From NCBI GenBank assembly GCA_023389455.1, contig JAEWEJ010000217.1, positions 1 to 6,030 on the forward strand: 6,030 nt of DNA, read 5' to 3'. Of this stretch, positions 5,573-6,030 are shown in pieces. Every line of letters begins with the position of its first letter. The first letter of the stretch is position 1. The position numbers and the translations under genes were made by a program. The notes beneath the pieces were generated by a model. The model searched no databases and was not told where the DNA came from. It saw only the letters and a program-made list of their open reading frames with translations. The stretch is from Actinomycetes bacterium (GTDB lineage Bacteria > Actinomycetota > Actinomycetes > Actinomycetales > Cellulomonadaceae).

Positions 5573-5622
5573 GTGTCGCGGACGTGGGGAGGGGCGTGGG
5601 CGCGAGCGTGAGGGAGGCATGA
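5569..5622 (+). CDS. Possible 17-codon coupling reading frame between the SRPBCC and arsR genes
   Basis: The reading frame encodes MSVADVGRGVGASVREA. Its ATG overlaps the stop of the SRPBCC gene (ATGA, 5569-5572) and its TGA overlaps the ATG of the ArsR gene (ATGA, 5619-5622). GAGG lies just one base before its ATG, too close to be a normal ribosome binding site, so translation would depend on ribosomes ending on the SRPBCC gene. The peptide resembles nothing I know and may serve only to carry ribosomes to the ArsR start. It could equally be an untranslated spacer. Confidence 0.3.
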   Translation: MSVADVGRGVGASVREA

Positions 5623-6030
5623 GCGAGGTGGCCGCGAGCGCCACGGCCGCCGACGGCACGCCGGCGCGGGCCGGTGCCGTGCCGGTCGACGTCGTCCTCG
5701 CGGCGCTCGCGGAACCCGTGCGCCGTCGCCTGCTGGAGCACCTCGGGCGCGGTGAGCGCCCCGCCGGGGACCTGGTCACGGCGGCCGCCGAGGAGTTCGG
5801 CATCTCGCAGCCCGCGACGTCCCAGCACCTGCGGGTGCTCCGCGAGGCCGGTGTGGTCACGGTGCGTGCCGACGGGCCGCGGCGGCTCTACCGGGTCGAG
5901 CCGCAGGCGCTGAGCGTCGTCGAGGGCTGGCTGGCCGGGTTCCTCGACCCGTTCGCCCAGCCGCTCGACGCCCTGGGGACGGAGCTGGCACGCGGACGCC
6001 GGCAGCGGCGCGGTGCCGTCGGCCGGGCGG
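5619..6030 (+). CDS. ArsR-family transcriptional regulator, C-terminus cut by the window edge
   Basis: About 137 codons are present and the frame is still open at the right edge. A variable N-terminus of about 20 residues is followed by a winged helix-turn-helix: LAALAEPVRRRLLEHLGRGERPAGDL (about residues 26-51), the recognition part ISQPATSQHLRVLREAGVV (63-81), then the wing with RADGPRRLYRVEP and the helix ALSVVEGWLAGFLDPF. The SQPATSQHLRVLREAG segment is diagnostic of ArsR repressors. The visible part has no cysteine, so a thiol metal site like that of ArsR or SmtB is unlikely. This fits the SRPBCC-linked ArsR type, whose inducers are mostly unknown. The ATG at 5619 is preceded by GGGAGG only one base away; the GTG at 5628, three codons later, has a better 10-nt spacing and may be the true start. 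It probably represses its own operon through the inverted repeat upstream of the SRPBCC gene. Confidence 0.9.
   Translation, partial: MSEVAASATAADGTPARAGAVPVDVVLAALAEPVRRRLLEHLGRGERPAGDLVTAAAEEFGISQPATSQHLRVLREAGVVTVRADGPRRLYRVEPQALSVVEGWLAGFLDPFAQPLDALGTELARGRRQRRGAVGRA

Noticed and set aside
5619..5622. A programmed frameshift joining the SRPBCC protein to the ArsR protein
   Set aside because: The overlaps are plain ATGA stop/start junctions with no slippery sequence, and the two domains are normally separate proteins.

Overview
This is about 6 kb of very GC-rich DNA whose gene style points to a high-GC actinobacterium: GTG starts, strong G/C bias at third codon positions and many long shadow reading frames. 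The protein style would suit the Cellulomonas/Micrococcales group, but that placement is an impression, not a computed result. The window looks like ordinary chromosomal housekeeping and accessory sequence. I see no insertion sequence, integrase, phage gene, tRNA, rRNA or CRISPR array.

Left part (1-2250). The first 40 codons of a glycoside hydrolase family 13 (alpha-amylase-like) protein run off the left edge on the minus strand. They follow a TetR-family repressor on the same strand with a 36-nt gap. Divergent from the repressor is a plus-strand gene for a small multi-pass membrane protein of unknown function, then a class I SAM-dependent methyltransferase. The divergent gap holds two inverted repeats that bracket a plausible plus-strand promoter, as expected for a TetR-controlled pair.

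Middle part (2251-4818). Three minus-strand genes converge on the methyltransferase. In transcription order they are a YnfA/UPF0060 small membrane protein, a long-form 6-phosphofructokinase and a class II glutamine amidotransferase-like protein. The phosphofructokinase has an unusual mix of phosphoryl-donor-site residues.

Right part (4819-6030). Divergent from ynfA is an SRPBCC/AHSA1-domain gene. It has a well-formed promoter and a perfect 7+2+7 inverted repeat over the expected transcription start. It is followed by an ArsR-family regulator that runs off the right edge. The two are linked through a 17-codon reading frame by two successive ATGA stop/start overlaps. The simplest reading is an autoregulated SRPBCC-ArsR operon.

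Nothing here amounts to a clearly new biological system. The points most worth a second look are the SRPBCC-ArsR operator and coupling arrangement, the phosphofructokinase donor-site residues, and the paired palindromes beside the TetR gene.
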